DNA from: Halichoerus grypus
Lineage: Eukaryota > Chordata > Mammalia > Carnivora > Phocidae
Direction of reading: 5' to 3'
Length of the DNA stretch: 64,000 bases
NCBI RefSeq assembly: GCF_964656455.1
Contig: NC_135718.1
Span: forward strand, 22,456,449-22,520,448
A model generated the notes under the pieces. It saw only the letters and a list, made by a program, of their open reading frames with translations, had not been told where the DNA came from and did no database searches. Positions 49,531 to 60,122 of this stretch are shown here, piece by piece. Position 1 is the first letter of the stretch, and each line of letters opens with the position of its first letter. The translations under genes were made by a program, and so were the position numbers.

Positions 49531-50860
49531 TATGGACAGGACAGGCCAATGTGTCATCTTTGTTCATTCCACCATGAAAGGCAGAAATTGTACCCTATTG
49601 GTCTTGGTTGAACATTGGCCATGTTCCAAGTATGATATTTGGTATTGAGGGTGATAAAAATAGAAAGTTAGTAAGTGAAGAAATAGTGGATTGACCATAC
49701 CCACATGCCTCAGAGGCAATCCCTTGAACTGACTCTTTGTCCTGAAATTAATCACATAACATGTGAACACATCTAAGCAGACATTGTACACCCCTTCCCC
49801 AAAAACCCTGGAAAAAATTCTGTGTGCTTTTCCCCCATGCACCAAACTGCTTTCATTTCTCCCCTTCCTCTCTTTCTCATTCCCATTTTTATTCCTGCTT
49901 TTATTCCTTCTGGCTTTCCTACCATTTGGAAAGTTGTTTGAACAAATGTGCTTCGGTGTGACCTTCTAGATAACTTTGTGTCTTTTCTCAATTAAACTGG
50001 ATTTCCAGTGTGGTTTTCCCACAGAACAGACAGGGAGCATTCCTCAGACACATCTCATACCCTCCCCCTCATGCCTCTGTGCTCTCACCAGTGTTCCTTC
50101 TTTCTGGAGTCATCCTTATCACTCACCCTATCACCGTTCCAAGCAGCCTTCCAGACTTTTCTCAGCTCCTCCACGAAGCCTTCCACAGGTGTCCTTGCCC
50201 TACCCCCACACAGGTCATTGTTCCCTCTGTGCACTAGAATGAATAGTAAAGTGGTCTCTGTCCCCCAAAGTACTGTAGGCCAGGGAGGCATAACAGGTCC
50301 ACAGTTGTGGTGATGCAAAGTAAAATAGCTGCAGTCAAGGAGAAGTCCTGGCACAAAGTAGACCATCTGTGGAAGGGTATAAATTTGTGTGTCCCTCACC
50401 TGTGGGGTGGGACACACCTGATCCTTCCTAAGGTACACTCACCACACTGCACTGTAGTTGGCAAGTGATGTTTTGTATTAGTATTAAATTATTATGTCCT
50501 TAGGGCCTCTTTCATGTCCCTAATTTCTAGTCTTGTGCTTGGCAAAAAAATTTATGATCTCAGAACTTTTCCTGTAGTAATCATGGCCTCCTAAATGTCA
50601 GAAGGCTAGCCATAAAAGACAACATTTAGAAAGTTATCCTGGACCAAAATCAAGAGATTTCATAGAAGAACGCAATGCCACAATGTCATTATATTGAGGG
50701 AGAACATTTGATCTAAGTTTATAAGAAATGTATTAAACTTAGTCTTTTCAGGGGCCACAGCTGGAGTCTCAGTTTTGCAGATGTCAATTTCTAACTGGTA
50801 CATGCCGCAGAGGGTTCCAGAACCCTGATGGTAATGAAGTGTACGTGAGCACAAGCATGT

Positions 50861-50864
<4 letters not shown>

Positions 50865-50902
<38 letters not shown>
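50865..50902. repeat. (GT)n microsatellite
   Basis: About 19 uninterrupted GT units. Confidence 0.97.
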
Positions 50903-50903
<1 letters not shown>

Positions 50904-51699
50904 GGGTGGGAACATTTAATATGAAGGTTCTAAAATAATAGAACAACATAAAGAACATAAGGAAAATATATATGCAGATATATGGGCTTTAAAAACTGCC
51001 CTGTTTTAAAGTTGAAAATAAGTGGGGGGTGGGGAGAGTTTCAAAGTGTTTGTGACTGCCTACAGAGTTTATGGTTTTGTTTAAAATGAAACATTTATAA
51101 TATTAAGGTATATGAAAGGATTTGGTGCCAAATAAATATTTGTTGAATGATAAAATCAGTGGTAGAGTCCTAGAGATCTGTGATGCATTTCATTTACTAG
51201 CATTTGAGCTTATACAAATCTCATCCCTAAGTCTGGAGTTCTTCATCTGTAAAAGCTACCACTTTCTGGAATTTTTTTTTTTATAAAATTTAAAAGAGAA
51301 AAAGCATGCAATTCATTTAGCATGGTTCCTAGCCCGGAGGAGAGGGTTGCTCTGGTTGTTCTGGAGGTTAATGGTGCTGCTGCCATCTTTGGAGAGATTC
51401 TGGGGAGAGGTCAGCCCAAGCCTCAGGAAAAACTCCATAGAAGAAAAGCCCAGGATGTATTTGGATGGGGAGGCAGGCAAGGGAAGGGCAGTTCAAACCA
51501 GAGGAACCGTCTGAATGAACATAGGGTGTCAGCCAGGAATGAGCGTGCTGTTTAGAAATTGCAGAAGTCTGATGATACAGATTTACCAACATGACAGAGG
51601 TTTATTTGTTAGTGCAGGGGTGGGAAGCGGACAGGTTTCAATGCGTACAGTAAAGACCTGTCGGATGTTAAAGTGATAGTCTGATTCTTAACATCCTTT

Positions 51700-51820
51700 T
51701 TGAATTGTAAAGTTCTAATAACCCTCATTACATAGAGGAGAAATCTGAAGCCTAGCTCGCTCGGTAAGTGACCTTCTCTGAGTCACACAGCATGGTGCAG
51801 ATAGACCTAGGACCTAGAAC
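51700..51820 (-). repeat. MIR-like repeat, antisense
   Basis: CCTCATTACATAGAGGAG, AAATCTGAAGCCTAGCTC, GTAAGTGACCTTCTCTGAG and TCACACAGCATGGTGCAGA fit reversed MIR. Confidence 0.65.
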
Positions 51821-52254
51821 ATCACCCCCAGCAGAAGCGCGCACTTGCAGAGCAATGTGGCCGCAGGCTGGCTGGCCCCGTGTGCTGGGCTCCCGCGCGC
51901 CTCCCATGTCCTCCCCATAGCCCGAGTTATTTGCCAGGTCTCCCCACTGACCACTGCCTCACACCATTCTCTATTAGTTATGCAAGGAGAATATTTTTCA
52001 CGGTGTCATTAAAAAAATTACTTAAAGAAAACAAGTCTTTAACCCAAACCACACATTGAACATGAAGAAAGCTACTGTGTCAGGTAGAAGTATCTGGAGT
52101 ATTTTACAGTCGGTTCCGTGAGACAGTAGGCAGTACTGGTGAATAAAGAGAGACCACTCAGTAGCAGCCCCAGCTCCTGTTCCTGGAGCACAGACTAGCC
52201 CGGCACCGGACTCTTTGCCTTTCATGACTGAGCTCTTCCCTCGTCACGGCCGCT

Positions 52255-52380
52255 GGAAAGATGCCTCGCACCCGTTCCCATTTTACAGATCGGCGTTGAG
52301 AGAGGTGCAGCCACTGCTTAGGTTTACCAAGCTAGCAGGCCTTGAACCTGCGTTTAAAGCCCTGTCCCTCTGCTCAAAGC
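52255..52380 (-). repeat. MIR, antisense
   Basis: CCCATTTTACAGATCGGCG, TTGAGAGAGGTGCAGCCAC, ACCAAGCTAGCAGGCCTTG and AACCTGCGTTTAAAGC are in reversed MIR order. Confidence 0.75.
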
Positions 52381-53280
52381 CTGGCCCTTGAAAGGCGGCC
52401 TTTCTCTAGATCACAGATTTCGCAGGGGTGGAACTGCGTGATGCTAAGCAGCAACTGTTGCAAAGAGTGAGGGTGCCTGCGAAGAGCTCACAGGGCCCTA
52501 ATTATCTATGGCAAGGAAAACATCTGTGTGGGGAAAGTAATGAAATTAATTCTAAAGTCTAGCAGTTGCATGCATTAATTGACGTTAATTAATGCCAAAT
52601 TACAAGATACTTCCTATGGAATCGCATCATACACTCACTAGAATTGAATATGGAAAGAGTTCATCATACTTAATGTTATTACAGCAAGCCCCAAGGGGAA
52701 TAAGAGTGATTGGTCCCTCATTATGAAGTGCAGCCAATTTCTTTCTGTTTCCATTAGAAGGAGAAAGAGAACAAACCAGGAGCACTTTACCAGGGGCAGG
52801 CAGCTCAAAACTGTTCATTTCCCCTTCAGCTTGCAAATTTCACTTTGAGCCACTCTAAACAAGAAATGATTTTAAGACCTCTACCTGGGGCTTTCCTTGT
52901 GTCACCCAGTTGAAGCTTCTGTATTTCTTAGCCCAAGGACAGGCTCATGGCATGTATTGCTCATAGTGCTCCACTTCAATATGTGTCATGTGGAGTAAGA
53001 TCGAAAAGCAGAGGAATTAGAGATGGTTCTCTAAGTCTTGAGAGACAGATCTCACAAGCCTACCGTGGACCACACCCCCTCCACCCCTGGGCTGAGAGAT
53101 GCTGACCGGGGGATTTGCACAGAGTAGTCTCCCTCTCTCACATCACTGCCTGTATGTTACTGTTGACATCTCCTATATATCTTTTATTCATTTTTCCAGT
53201 GCAAACATGCATATGTAGGTATCTATATATACAACTTGCCCAGAATCTGGTTGATGCACACGTATTTTGGTAACCTACTT

Positions 53281-53740
53281 TTAAAAAACTTTTATTTTAG
53301 AATAATTTTAGGTAAACAGAAAAGTTACCAAGACAGTAGTACAGCTTTACCTAGCTTCTGCTAATGTTAGCATCTTGAACAACCAAGGTCTGTTTTTCAA
53401 AACTAAGAAATTAACATTGATACAATATTATTAATTGGTAACCTGTTTTTATTATATGAAAAGTATTAAGCACTTCTGTACATACTCATATACTCTTTAG
53501 AAGCACGGTTTTAATCACAAACTGTACATGTTCTGAGGTTTTCAAAACTTATTCCCCCATTTTTGGCCATTCTTTTCTCTTTCTATTATAAACAACACTG
53601 ATGAATATTGAAATAGCTAAATCTTTGCATAGATCATTAATTATTTCCTTGGGTAGAATTCTCAGAAATGAACGTGAGCTTAAAAGATCTCATTTTCAAG
53701 GATCTTGATTCATATTGCCAAATTACCCCACAAAAATATA
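53281..53740 (-). mobile_element. Old L1M-type piece, antisense
   Basis: TTTTAGAATAATTTTAGG, CTGCTAATGTTAGCATC and AACTAAGAAATTAACATTG match the block order seen at 25510-25680. The following ATTATAAACAACACTGATG and CATATTGCCAAATTACCCC are typical of ancient L1 in reverse. Confidence 0.7.
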
Positions 53741-53859
53741 AATTTACTGGTCTTTTTTTTTTTTTTTTTTGTATCTAGGTATATGCATTGATACTTAGCT
53801 CAAAGCCAAATTATACTTAACAAAAATTGGCCCCCAGTTCATGGGCATTTTTCACACAG

Positions 53860-54075
53860 CATAGAGTAGTAGAAATAAAAGCCTTGGAGCCAACCAAGTT
53901 TGAAACCCATAATGCCATTTCTATAAATCATGATCTATTTGAGCTTCATTCTCTTTATCTAAAAAATCAGTTGATATATTATACTTTGTCATACTGTGAA
54001 GATTAAATGTATGAAATAAAGGTGAACATGCTTCAGAGTACCTGGTACATAGATGGTCAACAAATGTTAGTTTCC
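53860..54075 (+). repeat. MIR, sense
   Basis: AAAGCCTTGGAGCCAACC, GAGCTTCATTCTCTTTATC, TGAAGATTAAATGTATG and GTACCTGGTACATAGATGG then TCAACAAATGTTAG follow MIR order. Confidence 0.8.
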
Positions 54076-54579
54076 CTGTTCTTTTATTTTCTTCCCAAAT
54101 CCCTTAGATTCAGAATTTCCGAATAGTTGAGTTATAAATATGAAAATTGTATCTTTATATTTTCCATCTTGTGCTTGTTCAGGAACCTTTGAAAAGGAGG
54201 TTAAAGTCTTAAGAAAGAAACTCTTAGACTCCATTACACATAAAACAAGCACTGTGTATTTATCAAGAACTCCTCATTAGGTGGCAGTCCCAAGAAATTC
54301 TGATTGGAAGTTGTATTTGTAGTTTGAAGACCAAGACCTCTTAATCAAGAACTTTTGATTCAGTTTGGTTAATCATTGTTTTTATTCATTATCTCACATA
54401 AGAAGCACAGAGAAAGAGCAACTCTGGGCTCAGTACAATCAGTAACTCAGCGTCATCTGGAAATAGGTCCTTTCCATCTCTTTGCATACTCATTATATAA
54501 GCTTAACTGTAAAACTGGCTCCTCTGTGTAAAAAGAAGGCTAACGCAGTCCCAAGCATCCCATTGGACACAGTGTTCTA

Positions 54580-54609
54580 GAGAGGCAGAAGAGGGTCTTC
54601 TGCTGCAGC
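54580..54609 (+). repeat. 30-bp exact direct repeat, copy 1
   Basis: Identical to 56550-56579; the flanks do not match. It starts GAGAGGCAGAAGAGGG and contains the hairpin CAGAAGA-GGG-TCTTCTG. Confidence 0.9.
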
Positions 54610-55084
54610 TCCTGGTCCCTCCCCTGCAGCCCCTTAAAAGACCTCCCTCTCTTCTCATTTACTATGACAGGGTTTTAATGCCCTTTCCTGAACCAACCAG
54701 TGGCAAGGGGAGTAGGAAGACCTTGAATGGGCATAGACCCAAAAGGATTAATCCTTGCATATGAGCACTTATCAGTCACACAGGAGGAAGGACAAGCCTA
54801 CAGATCCAGTATTGGCTTTTCCATTAAAGAGGCTGGGAAGAATGGGTATTGGCAGGTCACCAAGGGAACATAACTGATAGAGAAACATAACTGGAGTGCT
54901 CAAATTCAGTTTAACTACCCTTTTAAAGGACCTCCTATGTGACCCCAAACTGATCTTATCACTGTGGAAGGTAGCAAAAGAGAAAATAGGAATATTACCA
55001 TTACTGATAACAACTGAGATCTGTACACATTTGAGTTTAGAAAAACATGTAGCATATACATTAATTAGAGCCAAACTGCAAGAG

Positions 55085-55215
55085 CGTTGACGTTGGCATC
55101 CCCATTTAATGAATGTGGGTGGCAAGACTCAGGAGGATGAAATGATTTCTTTTGAACTATGCAGCTAGTAAGTGATCAAACCAGAACTCAAGCCCAGGTC
55201 TCCTAGCTTGCCAGT
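55085..55215 (-). repeat. MIR, antisense
   Basis: CATCCCCATTTAATGAATG, CAGCTAGTAAGTGATC, AACCAGAACTCAAGCCC and AGGTCTCCTAGCTTGCC follow reversed MIR order. Confidence 0.75.
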
Positions 55216-55644
55216 GTCCATTGTTTCTGTGACCCCAGGCTACCTTTAGGAAAACAGAAGTTGATTAAAAGTTGTAGAAGGTTCTGGTGGAGTGTGAAAT
55301 TGTGAGGTAAAGATTTTTGTGTGCTGTAGTGGTGGGGTAGGACTGAGTCACAGAAATTTTCTTCAAGAAGAAAGATCTTGAGTTATGCCTGAAAACAAAA
55401 CTATGATAACTAAAACTAAGAATGTTTGCAAAAGGAGATAATTAAGAGTGAGTAGTGGCTCTTCTTTAGTTTATTTCTGGAGATGGTTTCACCGGGACTA
55501 GATGGCTTAAAGTACTTCAGAGCCATCCCATCCGCACAGATGGCAGTAGGATGAAGGAATATTATAGATAAAGGTCTCCTCCACAGTCTCCTAAGAGCTT
55601 ATCAGCAATTACATCAGTCATTGGTCAGATGGAGCAAACGTGCA

Positions 55645-55663
55645 TGCTGCCCCCTAGTGGTCC
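55645..55663 (-). promoter_or_regulatory. CTCF-like binding motif
   Basis: TGCTGCCCCCTAGTGGTCC matches the reverse complement of the 19-bp CTCF consensus at all core positions (CCCCCT, then GTGG), so the motif points to the minus strand. Whether it is bound cannot be told from sequence. A weaker look-alike is at about 60660-60672 (CACCACCTAGTGG). Confidence 0.5.
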
Positions 55664-55999
55664 TCCTTCTAGAATACAGGTTTACCCAAGTTCCTTAAGT
55701 AAAGATGATCCTGGAAATTTTCTTCAGGAAGTCATTAGTGAATCCTTGTATCCAACCCAATAGTATTGCGTACCCCCATTTCATGTAAGTCTTCATCTCC
55801 TGATTTCTTTTTAATTTGAAAGAGTGGATTTCTGTGTATATCCCTGATGTCCTAAAAGCAAACTTATCCTTTCATTCAGCATCAAAATAAAAAAGCAAAA
55901 CTTTATTTTACATTCAAAATATATATATTTCAATCAAGAAGCACATTCCAGTGAGTATTTACTTATTTCCCAATATGTGCCTGGAACAGTATTAGAACC

Positions 56000-56420
56000 T
56001 GGAGTACGTTAGTGAACAACCAGAAAAGGCAGTCACTGTCTTCAAGGAGATTATATTCTAATGGAGAAGGACAGAAATAAATAAGGAACAGGTATTTTAT
56101 ATTGTGATAAATTCCATGAAGGGAATTGACAAAATGGTGTGTGATCAATAGTAATCATGGAAGACTCTCCGAAGTAATACTGCGCTGAAATCTGGAACTT
56201 TCTTTGTGAACAACCTGGAGAGAAGCATTTCAGGCAGAGGGAATACAAATGAAAAGTCTCTTACGTGGGTAGAAAGTTTGGCCACATTTCCGAACATAAA
56301 GGAGGCCAAATGAGAAAAAGAGATTAGCATGTGGGGAAATTGGAGTGGTGGGTCCTAGAGGGTTTGAATTTATTTTAAATACAATGAGGCAAAGGAGTTT
56401 TAAGTAAGGAAGCGACATCT
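56000..56420 (+). repeat. Ancient interspersed repeat of unnamed family
   Basis: ACTGTCTTCAAGGAGATTATA, GATAAATTCCATGAAGGG, GAAGCATTTCAGGCAGAGGG and CAATGAGGCAAAGGAG, then AGCGACATCTGATC, follow a familiar order in mammalian genomes, as at 48900-49530. The family is not assigned. Confidence 0.5.
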
Positions 56421-56549
56421 GATCAGTAGACAGGGCAGAATAGTTGTAGTCTAAAAACCAAGACAACCTCCCTGGTACAGTGTACTTCCAGCAATAAATA
56501 TCAAATCCATGTAAAAGTTATTATCACTGATAGGTTTCCCATCTGCTGG

Positions 56550-56584
56550 GAGAGGCAGAAGAGGGTCTTCTGCTGCAGCAGAAG
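56550..56584 (+). repeat. 30-bp exact direct repeat, copy 2, with added palindrome
   Basis: 56550-56579 equals 54580-54609. Here the 3' end runs on to make CTTCTGCTGCAGCAGAAG (56567-56584), a perfect 18-bp palindrome that copy 1 lacks. Confidence 0.9.
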
Positions 56585-57156
56585 TCTCAGGTGGGATTAG
56601 TTTACTTTTCTGTAAAATGAGAGCAGAGCTTTGGACTCAGGAATCTCCTCTCTATTCTGTTTCCCTTCTAATTCTTAGGAGAAGAAAAGCCTTTTTCTTG
56701 ATATAGAATCTTCCTGTTTATAACAGTGCACTTCTTGCATGAGATGACTGGTGATTGCGTGTATGACCATGTTTCCCTGCCTGTTGGTCAAAGGTCAAAG
56801 TGTGGAGAAAGAGCCTACAAGTGCAAAACAAAACAAAACAAAAAGTACCCAACAAAATCACTAGTATTAATGGCAGTTTTTAAAAATGTTTTCATTTAGG
56901 TTTGGGAGGGGAGAATTAATTAATGAGAATTTAGTGTTCCAGGCTGGCAAGATTTGGTGGAGGCACTGGGGCGTAGTGGTGATGGTGTTGCTAGGAAGTG
57001 AGTAAAATAGTAACGATACTGCTTTTAACAATAATAATTGGATCAATAATGCAGTTAAAGAATGTGAGGTTTGTTTAAAGAATTGGAGATAGCAAGGGAA
57101 ATGGACAATGTCCACTCCGAGTCCAATACTCTGTGTGTATACATGCCCTGTACCCA

Positions 57157-57170
57157 TTTTTTTTTTTCAG
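57157..57170 (+). promoter_or_regulatory. SORCS1: T11 polypyrimidine tract and CAG acceptor
   Basis: Eleven T then CAG form the acceptor of the 119-bp exon. A strong, standard acceptor. Confidence 0.85.
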
Positions 57171-57289
57171 ATTCACAGTACCTAACTTGCCGAATGCAGA
57201 ACTGCACAGAGGCCAACAGAAATAAACCTTTCCCAGGCTACATTGACCCAGACTCTTTGATTGTCCAGGATGATTACGTGTTTGTTCAG
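57171..57289 (+). CDS. SORCS1: SORCS1 exon, VPS10P domain (119 bp, 2 bases + 39 codons)
   Basis: The first two bases AT complete His with the C of the previous exon. Then follow SQYLTCRMQNCTEANRN, KPFPGYIDPDSLIV and QDDYVFVQ. The exon ends in phase 0 with donor CAG/GTATGA (57290-57295). NCT in MQNCTEA is an N-glycosylation sequon in a luminal domain, and two cysteines five residues apart (TCRMQNC) are placed to form a local disulphide or a cross-blade link. The YIDPDSLIVQDDYVFVQ stretch reads as alternating beta strands of a propeller blade. The + strand open frame from 57071 to 57295 includes this exon but begins in the intron, so its N-terminal half is not real. Confidence 0.96.
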
Positions 57290-58257
57290 GTATGAAAGAT
57301 CCACTTCTGCTGATTGTCTCAGACATTTCTCTTTCCTGCTTCTGTCCTAATGCACCCTCCTTAGCCTGCTTACACTCCCTTAAGAGTAAAAAAGGAAAGA
57401 AAAAAAAATCATTCTCTTTTTGACAAAGGGAGCATTACCAAGTGTTGAAGCTTCTATGCTAACAGAATATTAATTAACTCCTTTGGGCATTGTCTGGAGG
57501 ACCTTATCAATGTGGGATCATGGAGGTCAAGGTTGTCTTAGAATGATGCACACTTCTACTCACCTCCCTCCTCTGCCTTCATGGGACTGAGCGGATATGT
57601 CAGTCTCTTCCTATCAGAATAGTCAGCCAATCAGCCTGTTCCCCAATATTCACCTTAAAAATAGAGAAACAGATGGGAGCAGGAAGCTGTGGGGTAGCTG
57701 GAGGTGGTGGGAGGCAGGGGTGAGGTGGGAGAGTAATCAGCCATTATTTTCAGGCTCTGACTGTGATTGGGATCAGAATTAGATGAGATGAGATGTGCTC
57801 AGCCGGGTTTTTCACCCCTGAAGACAGTGGCAGACCTTTGAGGTTGAATGGTTAGAAGAGACAGGGAGCAAGTATGCTTTGCTTCTTTTCAGCATTTAAG
57901 GAAAATTCTAGGCTTGTTTAGATAATGCGTCAGTTATTAGTTAAGTTTGGATAGACCTCACTTATTGCTTCCCGTACTAAGAGTGGCAAAGGTACAATTG
58001 CTAAATAGTTTATATCTGTGTAGTTTATATGTTTATATATTAAATATATATTTATGTATATTTACTTATTTATTTATACATACATACTATATATACATAT
58101 ACACACAATTTCACTATGATTGAGACACATTCTAAACACTGTTTATGTGTTTGGACAAGAAATCATAATTAAGAATATTCAATCCCATGTTTTGAGGAAG
58201 CAAATGTTCAAAATGCCCAACATCAGCCTATGTACTCTTAAAATGTTTCACAGATGA

Positions 58258-58259
<2 letters not shown>

Positions 58260-58288
<29 letters not shown>
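58260..58288. repeat. (AC)n microsatellite
   Basis: About 14 uninterrupted AC units. Confidence 0.95.
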
Positions 58289-58289
<1 letters not shown>

Positions 58290-58713
58290 CAGGTTTCCTT
58301 AGGGAAATGAGTAATGAGTACTCTGATAGCTTCAACATCAAATTATCAAGTGATATTAAAATGGTTACACATATGGGTTCTATCTATAATTCATTTCTCT
58401 ATCACTGTTTCTCCCAGCAACTTTTTCTGTTTTCTAATAATGGTTTATAATCCACATATGTAACTTACAAATGGGAATCCCTTCTGCATTTAGAGTGTCA
58501 TATATTTTCTACCCATGCCACTGTGAACATGATCCTACAGCCCATCACGAGGACTGTGAGGTGATCTGGCTCCATAATGGAGAAATGATAACTTCTGGTC
58601 ACTTTTTTATGTGTCTGGGGACGTTCCCCCAGAGCATGTGTTGACACAGTCTGAGCATGCACACTCTAGCTGGTATCCCAACTCTGGATATTTATATGGA
58701 TTAAGAGCAGCTA

Positions 58714-58921
58714 GGGATGCCTGGGTGGCTCAGATGGTTAAGCGTCTGCCTTCGGCTCGGGTCATGATCCCAGAGTCCTGGGATCGAGCCCCGCATCGGG
58801 CTCCTGGCTCAGCGGGGAGCCTGTTTCTCCCTCTGCCTCTGCTTCTCCCACTGCTCATGCTCTCTCTCTATATATATCTCTGTGTCTCAAATGAATAAAT
58901 AAAATCTTAAAAAAAAAAAAA
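58714..58921 (+). mobile_element. SINEC tRNA-derived SINE, sense
   Basis: GGGATGCCTGGGTGGCTCAG head, GGGATCGAGCCCCGCATCGG body, CT/TA tract, AATAAATAAAATC and an A-run. Duplication AAGAGCAGCTA at 58703-58713 and 58922-58932. Confidence 0.95.
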
Positions 58922-58932
58922 AAGAGCAGCTA

Positions 58933-59287
58933 AACCAAGTTACAGAAACAGGGAGTAGATGGTGGTTGCCCGGGGTTAGGAGGTGGGGAGATGGGAGTCA
59001 AAGGGTACACATTTCCAGCTATTAAATGAGTAACTTCTGTGGATCTAATGTACATACAGCATAGTGACTATAATCAACAACACTGTAATATATACTTGAC
59101 AGTTGTTAAGACAGTAGATTTTTAAAGATATCACCACACGCAAAATATCATAATTAAGTGAGGAGACAGAGGTGTGAACTAACCTTATGGTGGTAATCAT
59201 TTTGCAGTATACACATGCATCAAACCATCAGGTACGTCTTAAACTCACATACGTTATATGTGAATAGTATCTCAATAAAGCTGAAAA
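58933..59287 (+). mobile_element. L1MA/MB-type 3' UTR, sense
   Basis: GATGGTGGTTGCCCGGGGTT, ATGTACATACAGCATAGTGAC, TATAATCAACAACACTGTAA, AGTGAGGAGACAGAGGTG and CTCAATAAAGCTGAAAAAC follow the 3' UTR order of older L1 families, with an AATAAA near the end. The SINE at 58714 inserted just upstream. Confidence 0.8.
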
Positions 59288-59776
59288 ACAAGAGTGGCCA
59301 CAGAGGAGAGAGATGGTCAGTGGAGCCCGGGACACTGCACGGGATAGTGCTCATGCTGAGGTGGAGACCGCACCCCTTCTTGCCCTCCCTGGCACCCACG
59401 GGGTTCATGGGGCTGTATGTGCCAGACAGACGTGGAGGAGGTCGCTCACAGTTCTCTTCTGGGAGATAGAGATCTGTAGTGATTTTGGACCACGATGCTG
59501 GCCGGCTTCCCGTCTACTGTGTCAGCAGCACTGCTGGACCTGAGACGTACTCAGAGGCATCAATGTGACAGCAGCAAATGGAATTCAGTGCTCAGAGGTG
59601 AGGGGTTTCTGCTCTGGCACTGTCTGACCTGGGCCATTTCCTTCCGGTATGGCTCGGGGACCTGTTTGCACGCCCATAGTCGGGCTAGACAGCTGGGGAC
59701 TGCTGACGGACGTGAAGCTAATCTACTCTGTGGCTTGTGTCATTAAAAAAAAAAGAAGAAGAAGAAAAGAAAGAAA
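59288..59776 (+). other. Unidentified 490-bp segment with A-rich tail
   Basis: A more GC-rich stretch than its surroundings, directly after an L1 3' end, and finished by an A-rich tail (59744-59776, A10 then GAAGAAGAAG). The 7-bp CTGAAAA occurs at 59281-59287 and 59777-59783, on either side. Small open frames of 76-84 codons overlap it but show no recognisable domain. It could be a retrocopy of an unknown RNA, sequence carried along by the L1, or chance. Confidence 0.35.
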
Positions 59777-60032
59777 CTGAAAATGTATCCTGGCTTCTGA
59801 GCCACAGTGCAAATTGAAGAATTATATTTTCATGCAGTGGGTTTAGCTTGCGCCTCAGACCAACTCACATACACTGTATGAGTTGTTTTTGAACGGAACT
59901 CTAGTTCTTCACACTTGTCCACAATAGTCATTCACACTGCTGGGTTGGCAGCTAGCCCCCGCCATCGAGGCTGTTTCTCTATGGCCTGTAACTGTTATAA
60001 TAGCTCCTCTTACCTTTGTGTTTGTGATCCAG

Positions 60033-60122
60033 CTGACATCGGGAGGACGGCCACATTACTACGTGTCCTACCGGAGGAATGCCTTTGCCCAAATGAAGCT
60101 GCCCAAATATGCTTTGCCCAAG
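60033..60122 (+). CDS. SORCS1: SORCS1 exon, VPS10P domain (90 bp, 30 codons)
   Basis: Reads LTSGGRPHYYVSYRRN then AFAQMKLPKYALPK, starting and ending in phase 0. The acceptor is TTTGTGTTTGTGATCCAG (ends 60032) and the donor is AAG/GTATGA at 60123-60128. The HYYVSYRRNAFAQMKLPKYALPK type of stretch is highly conserved among SORCS1-3. The SGGRPH start and Asn-Ala after RR favour SORCS1 from memory. At 90 bp with both ends in phase 0, this is the only exon here that could be skipped without a frameshift. The next expected exon (DMHVISTDENQ-like) does not occur before 64000. Confidence 0.96.

Larger units (their letters stand above)
42968..57170 (+). other. SORCS1: SORCS1 intron, 14,203 bp, phase 1
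   Basis: Runs from GTAAGT to TTTTTTTCAG. It holds three SINEs, L1M and MIR pieces, a TG microsatellite, a CTCF-like motif at 55645 and an exact 30-bp repeat pair. A small CpG-richer patch (about 51830-51910, with GCGCGC) stands out from AT-rich surroundings but is too short for a CpG island. I see nothing identifiable in 43690-44380, 44600-46480, 46800-47980 and 49650-50850. Confidence 0.9.
57290..60032 (+). other. SORCS1: SORCS1 intron, 2,743 bp, phase 0
   Basis: The shortest intron in the window, from GTATGA to TTTGTGATCCAG. It contains a (CA)n, one SINE, an L1 3' end and the unexplained segment at 59288-59776. The stretch 57300-58250 shows nothing identifiable beyond an AT-rich TATATA region near 58030-58110. 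Confidence 0.93.

Noticed and set aside
51830..51910. CpG island or internal promoter
   Set aside because: The CpG-rich patch is under 100 bp with no TATA, initiator or exon support.
57071..57170. N-terminal half of the 74-codon frame over the 119-bp exon
   Set aside because: It lies upstream of a strong T11-CAG acceptor and is intron; only 57171-57289 is coding.
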